From Bacteroidota bacterium (lineage in GTDB: Bacteria; Bacteroidota; Bacteroidia; UKL13-3), in assembly GCA_947477885.1 (NCBI GenBank), contig CANJUD010000001.1:296632-360631 (forward strand): 64,000 bases of DNA. Reading direction: 5' to 3'. Below the pieces are notes generated by a model. It searched no databases. It was not told where the DNA came from and saw only the letters and a program-made list of their open reading frames with translations. Position numbers and translations under genes: made by a program. This document shows positions 44,463 to 54,000 of this stretch, in pieces. Numbering within the stretch: position 1 is the first letter of the stretch; the number at the start of each line of letters is the position of its first letter.

Positions 44463-46079
44463 ATGAATACTAAAGCATCAAACGAACACAACAGCCGCTT
44501 GTTGGAACAAGTAGTTGCCGTTGTTGGCAAAATCAACAACAATCTTTCACCCTCACAGCTAGTAGAAAAAGCCCTTGAACGTAAAGAAGGCGTATTGGCC
44601 GACAGCGGAGCCTTATGTGCTGATACTGGCGAATTTACAGGTCGCTCGCCCAAAGATAAATTCTCGGTATGCGACAGTACCACCGAAAATGTAGTGTGGT
44701 GGGGCGATGTGAATTTTAAGTTCACTCCCGATCAATTCGATTCTCTTTTGGCAAAAATGCTTGACTATATAAAAGGCAAAGAAATGTTTGCCCGCGATTG
44801 TTATGCTTGTGCCGATCCCAAATATCGTTTGAATGTGAAAGTAATTACTGAAACTGCATATTCAAATATATTTGCTCATAATTTATTTCTACGCCCAGAA
44901 GCTTCTGAGCTAGACTCATTGACCAGTGATTGGGTTATTTTAAATGTACCTAGTTTCCACGCCATACCAGCATTTGATGGCACACGCCAACACAATTTCT
45001 CTATCATCAATTTCACCAAAAAAATATATATAATTGGTGGCAGTGGTTATACTGGCGAAATTAAAAAAGGTATATTCACGGTATTGAATTATAGCATGCC
45101 ACATGAGCATAATGTATTATCGATGCACTGCTCGGCAAATACTGGTAAAGCAGGTGATACCGCAATTTTCTTTGGCTTATCAGGAACAGGCAAAACCACT
45201 TTAAGTGCTGACCCTAATCGTGAATTAATTGGAGATGATGAACATGGCTGGAGCGAAAATACCGTGTTCAATTTTGAAGGTGGTTGCTATGCAAAATGTG
45301 TAGACTTAACCCACGAAAAAGAACCCGAAATTTTTGAAGCTATTAAAGAAGGAGCATTATTAGAAAATACCCGTTTCATTGATGGAACAAATACGCCCGA
45401 TTATACGAATATAACAGTAACAGAAAATACCCGTGCTGCTTATCCAATATATAATCTTAAAAACTTTGCTAAACCCAGCATAGGAAATACACCTAAAAAT
45501 ATATTCTTTTTAACTGCCGATGCATTTGGTGTATTGCCTCCAATATCTCGTTTAGATGTGGGACAAGCCATGTATAGTTTCATCAGTGGATATACTGCTA
45601 AAGTAGCAGGAACCGAAGCTGGAGTTACCGAGCCCCAAGCAACTTTCTCTGCTTGTTTTGGAAAAGCATTTTTACCCTTACACCCAGGTCGCTATGCAAA
45701 ATTATTGGGCGAAAAATTGAAACAAAATCCCGATATCAAAGTGTGGTTAATAAACACTGGCTGGACAGGCGGACCTTACGGAGTAGGCTCACGTATGAAA
45801 TTGAGTTTTACACGCCGTATGATAACTGCAGCACTTAATGGAGAATTAGATAACGTATCTTATGAGAACCATCCAGTATTTGGTTTTGCGATGCCAACTA
45901 CTTGTCCTGAAGTTCCAGTAGAAATATTAAATCCACGCAATACTTGGAGCGATAAAGAAGCCTACGATCAAAAAGCCAATCACCTTGCTGAATTGTTTGT
46001 TAAAAATTTCAAACAATATGAAGATGGTGTGAGTGAAGAAATACTTGCCGCTGCTCCTAAGAGTGCGGTGAATGTATAA
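44463..46079 (+). CDS. pckA: Phosphoenolpyruvate carboxykinase (ATP)
   Basis: Interconverts oxaloacetate plus ATP and phosphoenolpyruvate plus CO2 and ADP; in Bacteroidota it often runs in the CO2-fixing direction during fermentation, or in gluconeogenesis. The kinase 1a P-loop is GLSGTGKTTLSAD with Lys244, and the metal-binding region GDDEHGW follows (about 259). GRSPKDKF (about 60) and PHEHNVLSMHCSAN (about 213) are also family hallmarks. Length 538 is normal. Own promoter box and a strong terminator show it to be monocistronic. Confidence 0.97.
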   Translation: MNTKASNEHNSRLLEQVVAVVGKINNNLSPSQLVEKALERKEGVLADSGALCADTGEFTGRSPKDKFSVCDSTTENVVWWGDVNFKFTPDQFDSLLAKMLDYIKGKEMFARDCYACADPKYRLNVKVITETAYSNIFAHNLFLRPEASELDSLTSDWVILNVPSFHAIPAFDGTRQHNFSIINFTKKIYIIGGSGYTGEIKKGIFTVLNYSMPHEHNVLSMHCSANTGKAGDTAIFFGLSGTGKTTLSADPNRELIGDDEHGWSENTVFNFEGGCYAKCVDLTHEKEPEIFEAIKEGALLENTRFIDGTNTPDYTNITVTENTRAAYPIYNLKNFAKPSIGNTPKNIFFLTADAFGVLPPISRLDVGQAMYSFISGYTAKVAGTEAGVTEPQATFSACFGKAFLPLHPGRYAKLLGEKLKQNPDIKVWLINTGWTGGPYGVGSRMKLSFTRRMITAALNGELDNVSYENHPVFGFAMPTTCPEVPVEILNPRNTWSDKEAYDQKANHLAELFVKNFKQYEDGVSEEILAAAPKSAVNV

Positions 46080-46096
46080 TACTATTATAATATAAT

Positions 46097-46131
46097 AAAA
46101 AATCCCGATAACTTCTTATCGGGATTTTTTT
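46097..46131 (+). terminator. Terminator of pckA
   Basis: A 14-bp stem AAAAAATCCCGATA / TATCGGGATTTTTT with a short 6-nt loop, ending in a T-run. It lies about 18 nt after the stop codon. Confidence 0.8.
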
Positions 46132-46138
46132 ATGGCTG

Positions 46139-46288
46139 CCTCTGGTTGGTGTGGTGAGCGGAGTCGAACCATCACCGACCAGAACCCTGTTCATTAAAGT
46201 ATCATATAAATATTCTGCATCGAGGCTGCAATAGATAGCACCGGCATCTCGTCTCCGAAATGTGGTTGGTGAAAACACCAACCACAGG
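46139..46288. mobile_element. 150-bp MITE-like repeat element with inverted ends
   Basis: Ends CCTCTGGTTGGTGT (46139-46152) and its inverse (46275-46288) match at 13 of 14 positions. The right end carries a perfect hairpin, TGTGGTTGGTG / CACCAACCACA with an AAAA loop (46261-46286). An internal part reads GGTTCGACTCCGCTCACC on the minus strand and relates to the 9764 and 40749 repeats. It encodes the last 28 residues of the gene at 46202. No transposase. Confidence 0.65.
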
Positions 46289-46729
46289 CAAAAAATCATA
46301 TGCATCAGTGCAAGGATTTGCACTTGTATACCCAAAATTGCAACTAAAAGAAAAAGTCCCTTCGCCCATTGGAACACATATAGTGGTGCATGTAGTGATC
46401 GGATCAACGCCTGTTAAGATAATTGGAGGCATATCTGGTCTCGTTGTCCATGTAAATGGACCAGTTCCACTTCTCTGCATTATTGTTATCTTAGCTGGAA
46501 ATGATGCCGGTATAGCAGTCACACAAAAAGTTATCGGCACTTTTTTAATTTGACCATTCACAGAACACAGATCAATCGTATTGACACCTGAACAGCCATT
46601 CTTAGTTAAAGACCATCCGCCAATATTGACAGATACATAGGCTGGGCAAACTCCCTGAGAGAAGACAGAATTTGAAGCTATTAATAGGATAAAAATAGAA
46701 ATGACTCTAAAAGTTAATATTTTTTTCAT
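46202..46729 (-). CDS. Small secreted Cys-rich protein with repeat-encoded C-terminus
   Basis: Not recognised. The signal peptide is about 1-24 (NSVFS-Q). The body to about residue 147 contains eight or so cysteines (GVCPAY, NGCSGVNTIDLC, FCVTAI, TTCTTICVP, SFSCNF). From residue 148 on (LPVVGVFTN... to CRIFI) the sequence is encoded by the 150-bp repeat element at 46139-46288, so the natural C-terminus is probably lost and replaced. Upstream lies the duplicated segment (46769-47010). It may be secreted and may be damaged; function unknown. Confidence 0.6.
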   Translation of the reverse strand: MKKILTFRVISIFILLIASNSVFSQGVCPAYVSVNIGGWSLTKNGCSGVNTIDLCSVNGQIKKVPITFCVTAIPASFPAKITIMQRSGTGPFTWTTRPDMPPIILTGVDPITTCTTICVPMGEGTFSFSCNFGYTSANPCTDAYDFLPVVGVFTNHISETRCRCYLLQPRCRIFI

Positions 46730-47203
46730 TTTTGTTATTTTTTAATTGATATTGAAACAAGATTTTTTTTTGCCAATTCTTATAAAACAAAGTTAGAGCT
46801 AGTAGAGTGTTCTCCAAATGATTTTCATTTCTTTGTGTTATCTCCTTTCTTGTTAAGTTGATTTATTTGTGACGGAAAGGATGGCCTTGAACTAAAACAT
46901 GCCATTGCCAAGGCAAAAATGAATGTTCTGTTGCCGTAAAGAAAGGAGTGAAAGAAGATTTAGATATTGCCCGCAGCCCTTGTGGCAGTATATATATAAT
47001 ATATATATATGGGTGAGGGGTTGAGGTCTAATGTTCATAATAGAGTTGTAATATAGAACAATTTAGGGGTTATGCAAATTTATTCTTTTTCAAAAAAGTA
47101 GTTCTAAAATTACATGACCACTAAAATGCAAAAAAGGTTGCATAGGGCTAAAATATTTTTTAAGACATGCTAAAAAATTAGTAATAATACAAAATAACTA
47201 CAC
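46730..47203. other. 474-nt region holding the duplicated segment, copy 2
   Basis: No gene is seen. It contains the diverged inverted copy (46769-47010) of 16756-17106, with an AT dinucleotide tract at 46988-47010. The rest (47011-47203) is AT-rich with nothing recognised. Confidence 0.55.
46769..47010 (-). repeat. Duplicated upstream segment, copy 2
   Basis: Read on the minus strand, it starts with an AT tract, then CTGCCACAAGGGCTGCGGGC, and ends with TTTTATAAGAATTGGCAAA about 40 nt before the ATG at 46729. Landmarks and order match copy 1 at 16756-17106 with many small differences and indels. Confidence 0.7.
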
Positions 47204-49936
47204 TCACTCCTTCACCATCCTCAAAACCTCCCGCTTCTCCGCCAAATCAATCTTTATCATATAATTCCCGGGCGGCCAAGTGGCACAAGGTATTTGCGTG
47301 TTTTGTTGCAATGTAGTTCCTGTCCAAATTCGTTGGCCTTGTATATTATATATATCTATGGGTATATATTTATTTGGAGGATTTTGTAGTTCTATAGTTA
47401 TATATTCTTGTGCAGGATTGGGATATAGTTTTATAATACTTGTAGTTTTATTTTCTACACCTGTTAGCTGCCAATCGTGGTCGAAATTGCAGGCGAATAA
47501 TCCACTGCCATGCGATGCAACTATTACCAATCCATCACTTTCACGCACATCTATCATGGTACATATATTATTATTTATCACATCATAAGCTTGTAATACC
47601 CATTTTGTATTTGCTCCTTTCAGGCTATCGGTAACATATAGTCCCGTACTTGTTGCCATAAAATAGGCGATGAAACCATTGCGTCGCATCATGGTAATCC
47701 AACGGCATGAAGGGCCATTGCCGCCGCCGCCTGCAAACTGTTCTAGGTTGCCACTGATGGCATTAAAAGTTTGTCCACCATCATTACTATAAAATACACT
47801 TTCTATATTATAATTGCTAAAAACCACAAATATTCTTGAGGTATCTAAAGGGTCAACAGTTATACAATTTATATAGGCATCTGTTGGGAAATTTGCACTT
47901 GTTATTTCTATTGAAATAGGATTTGAAGCATCCGCATTTAATACTTTATATAATCGCCCTTTGGTGGTTCCATATAATAATACATTGGCACTTTGTTTTG
48001 AAATTGTGATTGCAGAAATCCTTAAATTACTATCGGCAGTACTATCTATGATCTCCCATCCAAGCATGGTTCTTACTGAGTCGAGAACAGATTTAAGAGG
48101 TACTTGATTTACATCATGGTTACGCCAAACCTTACTTCCTCCAGCCACATACATTCTGTTTTGTTTATTGGGGTCGCATATAAAAGGATTGATAAAACCA
48201 TAGCCTCTTCCATCGCCCGGGTCTATGCGTGCATACTTGCTTGAATTTCCATTTGCATCCACTTGTATATGATATACTTTTCCTTCTTGTTTGCTCACAT
48301 ATAAATCGTTAGCACCATCGGGAACATAGCAGTAAGAGCCATCTCCGCCGAATGGCATAGTCCAGTTTAACATATTGTTGGTTACATCATTTCCCCACCA
48401 TGTGCCATTATCTTGCAAGCCACCTATTATAGTTTTTCCATTGGCTGCATGGTCCATACTTACTGTATAATATTGTGTAGTTATATATCCATTATTCAAA
48501 GGTTGCCATGTCAAATTTGTTGCAGCACAATCATCAGTTCTAAATATTCCACCATCGTTACTACATATCGCTTTTTTAGGATCCGATTTCAGGAATACCC
48601 AATTATGTTGGTCGGGGTGGTGATTGGGATAAAGTTTATAATCGGGCAAGGTAGATTTTATATCATAGCCACCCACTAGCGATGTATTGTTTGCAGTTTT
48701 AAAACCATCTGAACTTCGCCATAAATTATTACAACCAATAAAAACCATATTCGGGTCATCGGGTTTTACGCGAACATACAAATCGTAACCGCCTTGTGTA
48801 TTAAAGTTACCGAATGCTCCACCCACATCGGGCAAGTTGGATGAGCGGTCTTCCCACACACCTCCAGCACCTGTGCCATCGCCACTTACATAATTGTATT
48901 TCCAGAAACCATTATACTCCGCTCTACCTCTAAAGTCCATAGTCTTTTTACCTTCTTTATCCGTATTCATTACAAAATATATTTGGTTTTCATCCGATGG
49001 CGAAATGCCGATCGCAATTCTATTATATTGATTATAAAAAGATACAGGTGTGATATTGGCCCATGTTTTTCCATTATCAATACTACGCCACATACCTTTC
49101 TGCGGGCCATCGCTGCTTAGCACTGCATATATAATACCTTTTGATGTAATAGCGATATCAGTATATTCAGAAGTGCCATTATTAGTTCCTGTTCCGCCCC
49201 GCATAAAACTAAAGTTTTTACCTCCATTTGTAGTTCTGTATATATTACCATAAGTGGCTACAAATACATTATCCGAAGTATCTGTTGGGTTGTGCACCAC
49301 ATTTAATATCATATCCATATTCTTGTCGAAAATGTTTGGCGTATTTGATGCACTTGCGCTAACAGTCTGCCAACTCTCGCCATTATCAGTACTTTTGTAT
49401 AGTCCATTTCCTAAAAAAAAAGCATTGCCCCCTGATGCACTGTTGCCAATATATTCGCCTGTGCCTGCCCACCAAGTGTTTGGTTTTTGAGGATTTTGTG
49501 ATATGCAAGTCACATTAGGTAGTTGGTCCGATTTTGTTTTGCGTGTCCATGTTTTTCCAGCATCGGTACTTTTCCATATACCGCCACTAACTCCTGCTGC
49601 CATTATAATACTTTCATTTTTAATATCAACGGCAAGTGCTCGTGTTCTGCCACCCACATTCCATGGGCCTATATTTTGCCAATTATTTCCACCGGTTTTG
49701 TAGGAAGTATTTGCGATAGGCAATGTGGCAGCAAATGCGAGTTCTTTATTGCGTATGCCATCGGGAATTCTTCCGGTGGCGGGGTCAGCCAACATTTCCA
49801 GCATCCATTTATTACGGACATTTTGGTCTTCCTCCATACCTTCTGAGCTGGAGAAATTAATTTTATTTATAGGAAATTTTGCAAGGCCAAATACAATAGC
49901 CGCCGCTGTACCCATCAAAAACAACTTGATTTTCAT
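47204..49936 (-). CDS. T9SS BNR/Asp-box repeat (sortilin-like propeller) protein
   Basis: A 910-residue exported protein; the N-terminal hydrophobic stretch (about 4-24) is the signal. Asp-box repeats are numerous: GGIWKSTDAGKTWTRK (about 120), GLYKSTDNGESWQTV, IYRTTNGGKNFSF, MWRSIDNGKTWANI, and later SVFYSNDGGQTFNAI. They form a sortilin/exo-alpha-sialidase-like propeller. No catalytic sialidase residues were recognised. The last ~80 residues are a T9SS type A sorting domain (IKLYPNPAQEYITIEL, YNIQGQRIWT, PPGNYMIKID). A -7 box lies 4 nt before ATG 49936. Likely secreted and surface attached. Confidence 0.88.
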   Translation of the reverse strand: MKIKLFLMGTAAAIVFGLAKFPINKINFSSSEGMEEDQNVRNKWMLEMLADPATGRIPDGIRNKELAFAATLPIANTSYKTGGNNWQNIGPWNVGGRTRALAVDIKNESIIMAAGVSGGIWKSTDAGKTWTRKTKSDQLPNVTCISQNPQKPNTWWAGTGEYIGNSASGGNAFFLGNGLYKSTDNGESWQTVSASASNTPNIFDKNMDMILNVVHNPTDTSDNVFVATYGNIYRTTNGGKNFSFMRGGTGTNNGTSEYTDIAITSKGIIYAVLSSDGPQKGMWRSIDNGKTWANITPVSFYNQYNRIAIGISPSDENQIYFVMNTDKEGKKTMDFRGRAEYNGFWKYNYVSGDGTGAGGVWEDRSSNLPDVGGAFGNFNTQGGYDLYVRVKPDDPNMVFIGCNNLWRSSDGFKTANNTSLVGGYDIKSTLPDYKLYPNHHPDQHNWVFLKSDPKKAICSNDGGIFRTDDCAATNLTWQPLNNGYITTQYYTVSMDHAANGKTIIGGLQDNGTWWGNDVTNNMLNWTMPFGGDGSYCYVPDGANDLYVSKQEGKVYHIQVDANGNSSKYARIDPGDGRGYGFINPFICDPNKQNRMYVAGGSKVWRNHDVNQVPLKSVLDSVRTMLGWEIIDSTADSNLRISAITISKQSANVLLYGTTKGRLYKVLNADASNPISIEITSANFPTDAYINCITVDPLDTSRIFVVFSNYNIESVFYSNDGGQTFNAISGNLEQFAGGGGNGPSCRWITMMRRNGFIAYFMATSTGLYVTDSLKGANTKWVLQAYDVINNNICTMIDVRESDGLVIVASHGSGLFACNFDHDWQLTGVENKTTSIIKLYPNPAQEYITIELQNPPNKYIPIDIYNIQGQRIWTGTTLQQNTQIPCATWPPGNYMIKIDLAEKREVLRMVKE

Positions 49937-49940
49937 GTGC

Positions 49941-49948
49941 CAAATATA
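49941..49948 (-). promoter_or_regulatory. -7 box abutting the BNR-repeat gene
   Basis: TATATTTG on the minus strand ends 4 nt before ATG 49936, so transcription would start at the start codon. Confidence 0.45.
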
Positions 49949-50066
49949 AGGGATTTAGGAGTAAGTAGTAAGGGGTAAGAAATAAGGAGCTAGCGCTTCG
50001 TTGCTTCCGCTGGTTGGCGTCAGCCTCCTTACTCCTTATCCCTTGCTCCTTACAACTTTTTTTTAT

Positions 50067-50096
50067 TTTGAAAATATGTCATATTGCTTACCTTTG
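50067..50096 (+). promoter_or_regulatory. Promoter of the Bax-inhibitor gene
   Basis: TTTG (50067-50070) and TACCTTTG (50089-50096) with an 18-nt spacer match the Bacteroidota consensus, 49 nt before ATG 50146. Confidence 0.55.
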
Positions 50097-50145
50097 GCGG
50101 CAGATTTGTATCGCTTAATTCAAACAACAAAATCAAACTATAAAA

Positions 50146-50859
50146 ATGGAAAATCAAATTCAATTTAACAAAAATTTATCAGGAGCAGAAGCTATTCCAA
50201 AAACTTTTGTTGCAAATGTATTTTCATGGATGGCATTCGCATTGGGCATTTCGGGAGCTATTGCGTATCTTTTTGGTACCGATATGTCACTAATGAGTTA
50301 CCTGGTTTCAGAAACCGGTCTCACGGGATTGGGTTATATAGTAATGTTTGCCCCAATTGGATTAGTATTAGTAATGAACATGGCCCGCGAACGTTTATCA
50401 TTTTCAATACTATTAGTCCTTTTTACTTTGTTTTCAGTAGCAATGGGCATGAGTCTGAGTTTTGTATTTTTGGTATATAAACTCGGAAGTATATTCCAAA
50501 TATTTTTGATTAGTGCGGGGATGTTTGGAGCGATGGCCGTAGTGGGTTATACTACCAAAACAGATTTAACCAAACTGGGTTCTTTATTAATTATGGCTTT
50601 GTTCGGAATTATTATAGCATCAGTTATAAATATATTTGTGGGAAGTCATGGAATGAGTCTCGTTATTAGTTTTATTTCTGTAATTGTATTTACTGGACTT
50701 ACCGCTTACGATGTACAAAAAATAAAAGAACTGGGCATGAAGGTAGAGGCTGGTACTGAGTCTACAGCCAAATTATCTATACTAGCTTCAATGAATATTT
50801 ATCTCGACTTTATCAATATATTCTTGGCCTTGCTTAATTTATTCGGCGACAGGAAATAA
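50146..50859 (+). CDS. Bax inhibitor-1/YccA family membrane protein
   Basis: A 237-residue integral membrane protein with seven hydrophobic helices. Family marks are the N-terminal FVANVFSWMAFALGISGAIAY helix, the GMFGAMAVVGYTTKTDLTKLG segment and the C-terminal TAYDVQKIKELG, followed by NIYLDFINIFLALLNLFG. BI-1/YccA proteins are calcium-leak or protease-modulating membrane proteins; the bacterial role is unclear. It has its own consensus promoter and a terminator at 50875, so it stands alone. Confidence 0.93.
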   Translation: MENQIQFNKNLSGAEAIPKTFVANVFSWMAFALGISGAIAYLFGTDMSLMSYLVSETGLTGLGYIVMFAPIGLVLVMNMARERLSFSILLVLFTLFSVAMGMSLSFVFLVYKLGSIFQIFLISAGMFGAMAVVGYTTKTDLTKLGSLLIMALFGIIIASVINIFVGSHGMSLVISFISVIVFTGLTAYDVQKIKELGMKVEAGTESTAKLSILASMNIYLDFINIFLALLNLFGDRK

Positions 50860-50874
50860 ACAATATAATATTAT

Positions 50875-50904
50875 AAAAGCTATCCATTTTGGGTAGCTTT
50901 TTTT
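50875..50904 (+). terminator. Terminator after the Bax-inhibitor gene
   Basis: Stem AAAAGCTATCC / GGGTAGCTTTT (one G-T pair) around a short ATTTT loop, followed by eight or more T residues. Confidence 0.75.
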
Positions 50905-51060
50905 TTGAATAAACAGACTTATAATGGTTATTTATATATATTAGGGATATTTGCTAAACTTTTACGGTTTTTTTAATTGTATCAATTTAAAAATTAAATA
51001 GTTGCGAATTAAGAAAAAAGGTTTAATATTGAAAACTTTTAAAAAAACCCTAATCCAAAA

Positions 51061-54000
51061 ATGAAAAAAAATAATTTAAAAAACGTCCTCACGCTATTGA
51101 TGGCGATTCTTCTGTATTCAAGTGCAAATGCACAAATCGAATACCAAGCCTCCAATTCCTATAATCGAGCCTCTACTTGGTCTAGTATCGACACCTTGGG
51201 TACCGCCATTTCATTTTCATCATTTGATGATGAAAGCTCGGCCCCTGTTGATTTTGGTTTTAACTTTACTTTTAATGGGCAATCGTATAATCGTTTTATT
51301 ATAAACACCAACGGGTTTATTAAGCTCGATTCATTTGCACCCTCTTCAGCAAATATATATTATAATGGTGGGCAATCTACCACAGGAGGGGTTTTTAATA
51401 ATACCACCGCTGGCGACTCGTGCATTTTAGCAGTATTTAATACTGATTTAACTGGAGGTTTGGATACACCCAAGATTTTTGTGTACACCTATGGTAGTTC
51501 AGGAAGCAGGATTTGCATTATTCAGTGGAAAAATTTTAAGGACAAACATGTCAATGGAACTCCTAAAACCCAATTTGATAATATCTCTTTTCAAATAAAA
51601 TTATATGAAGGAAGCAATAGAATTGATTATGTGTATGGACCCTTTTCTCCGTCAAGCAATAATGCCGACCGATTCACTGTGGCAGTAGGTATACGAGGGG
51701 CAAGTGCCGCAAATCAAAATATATTATCAGTTACTAAACCTTCTACAACAAGTTGGGATCAAGCTGTGATTCAAAATGGCAATTATCCAAGTGGTGGAGG
51801 TGGACCCACTACCCATAATACAAGAAATAACATTTTGCCTGATTCAGGTAGAACCTACATTTTCTTGCCAGTTTTTAAACGTGATATCGACATCAAACCT
51901 ATCTATTCCTATGGTAAGGTGCCTTATTTTTTTTCTGATACACAAATGGTAGGAGCCTCATTGGTTAATAATGGTTCTGACACTATTTCTAATTTTCAGG
52001 TGATTCTAAATATTCATGGGGCCAATCAGCATGCTGATACGCTTTATGTTTCAAGCGTTTTAAATCCAGGTGATATTTATAGTTTTAATTTTGATAAACC
52101 GCATATACCAACTAATTTGGGTATGGATACTTTCGATTTTACTGTGGCCGATGATAATGATTTTAATAACAATTCATGGCACCAAAATGTGAATGCCCTG
52201 CAATACTCTTATGCTGACTGGACACAACCTGCAGATGGCGGATTTAGTTTTAATGGGTTTGGTGCAACTGGTGATGTACTTACCAAATTCACAGCCACAA
52301 AACCCGGAATTATCAATAAAGTAAAGCTCAGTTTTACCACTAATAATGTGAATTGTAAAGTGGGAATTTGGGATGTAGACACTACTACTGGCTTGCCCGC
52401 AAGTTCATTATATGTAACATTGTCCAATGTTAAAACTTCTTCAAATGTTACGGTTAATATTCCCAATATATCAGTGGGTAAAACTTACTTTGTGGGAGTG
52501 CGTCAGCAAGGCGGATTCGGTAGTGGAGCTATAGGACTTTCTTATCAAAGCGAAGACCCTATTCGCGATAGCACCTTTTATACTACCACGCCATCAAATT
52601 CTGCCAATTGGAAAGACTTTTCGCTTTCAAAATATAATGATCGTTTAATGGTTGAAGCCAATTATGTGGTGCCAAGAGATCTCAATCTATCTAGTTTATA
52701 TGCCCCTGCCGTTGATACCTGCACAGGCGGAAGAAAAATAGCATTAAAATATATGATTGCAAACTCAGGAAGCGATACGATGGACTTTTACAAAGATAGT
52801 ATTGCTTTGTATGCTAAAGTAGTTTATCCAAGTGGGAACACCATTAATTATGGCCCTACATACATTTCAACTGGCATGTTAAATCCAGGTGACTCATTCC
52901 CATATACGGTCACAAACCAAATGGATATGAGTGATTCGGGTTGGTACCAGGTGAGTGGGTATTTCACTTATAATAATGATATGGATTATTCCAACGATTC
53001 CCTGCCGCTAACTATTCGTGCCAGTTCTGGTGCTAATTCCGTGGCAGTGCCTTTGGGAAGTACCAATCTTTGCGGTGGCGATACCCTAACCATGAATGCG
53101 GCTTCGAGCAAATTGGCGAAAAGTTTTCTGTGGTATAAAGATGGCAATTATATTAGTAATGCAACAGATACCATTTATAGAACCAATGTAGCTGGTGATT
53201 ATTTTGTTGAAACAGTAAACGCACTTGGTTGCTCAGCATACTCAGATACCATTACAGTAACCGTAAATTCCATTCCTTCATTTTCTGTTAAGTATATTTC
53301 AAATTCATTTTGCCCTGGCGATTCTATGTTGCTAACGGCTTCTACTAATGATACAATTTATAGTTTTGAATGGACTAGAAATGGAACTATTATAAGTGGG
53401 AAAACGGATTCAATATATTATGCAAATCAATCGGGAGATTATGTGGTGAATGTGAAGAATAAAATATCTGGCTGTGTTTCATCATCAAATACAATAACAT
53501 TAAATTTGCTTGGTTACCCTGATACGACCTTATTTAGCTCTAAAGCTATTATATGCTCTGGCGACAGTGTGGAGTTGTCAGCTAGCAACGCGAGTGTATA
53601 TGCTTATCTGTGGATGATGAACAACAAAACTATACAAAACGCAACAGATAGTTTTATATATGTTTCTACTACCGGCACTTATAGTATAGAATTAACTTCA
53701 TCTGCTGGCTGTAAAGCATCGAGTAGTGGATTATATATATATGTTGATTCTTTGCCAACAGCAGTTGCTTATTCACCTAATGGTTTATATAGTTTCTGCG
53801 ATAAAGATACTTTGGTATTACAAGCATATACAGTGGCAGGAAATACTTATCAGTGGAGTGACAATTCAGGTGCCATTAATGGGGCTACCAACTCAAGTTA
53901 TAAAGCAACCACAAGTGGTGATTACTCCGTTGAAGTAACCAATAGCAACGGATGTAAATCGGTTTCATCGAGTGTAAAAGTTACCGTAAAATCACTACCT

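Noticed and set aside
46146-46200. Possible tRNA-like sequence with GTTCGACTCC
   Set aside because: The GGTTCGACTCC motif resembles a T-arm, but no acceptor or anticodon stems fit; it is part of the repeat element.
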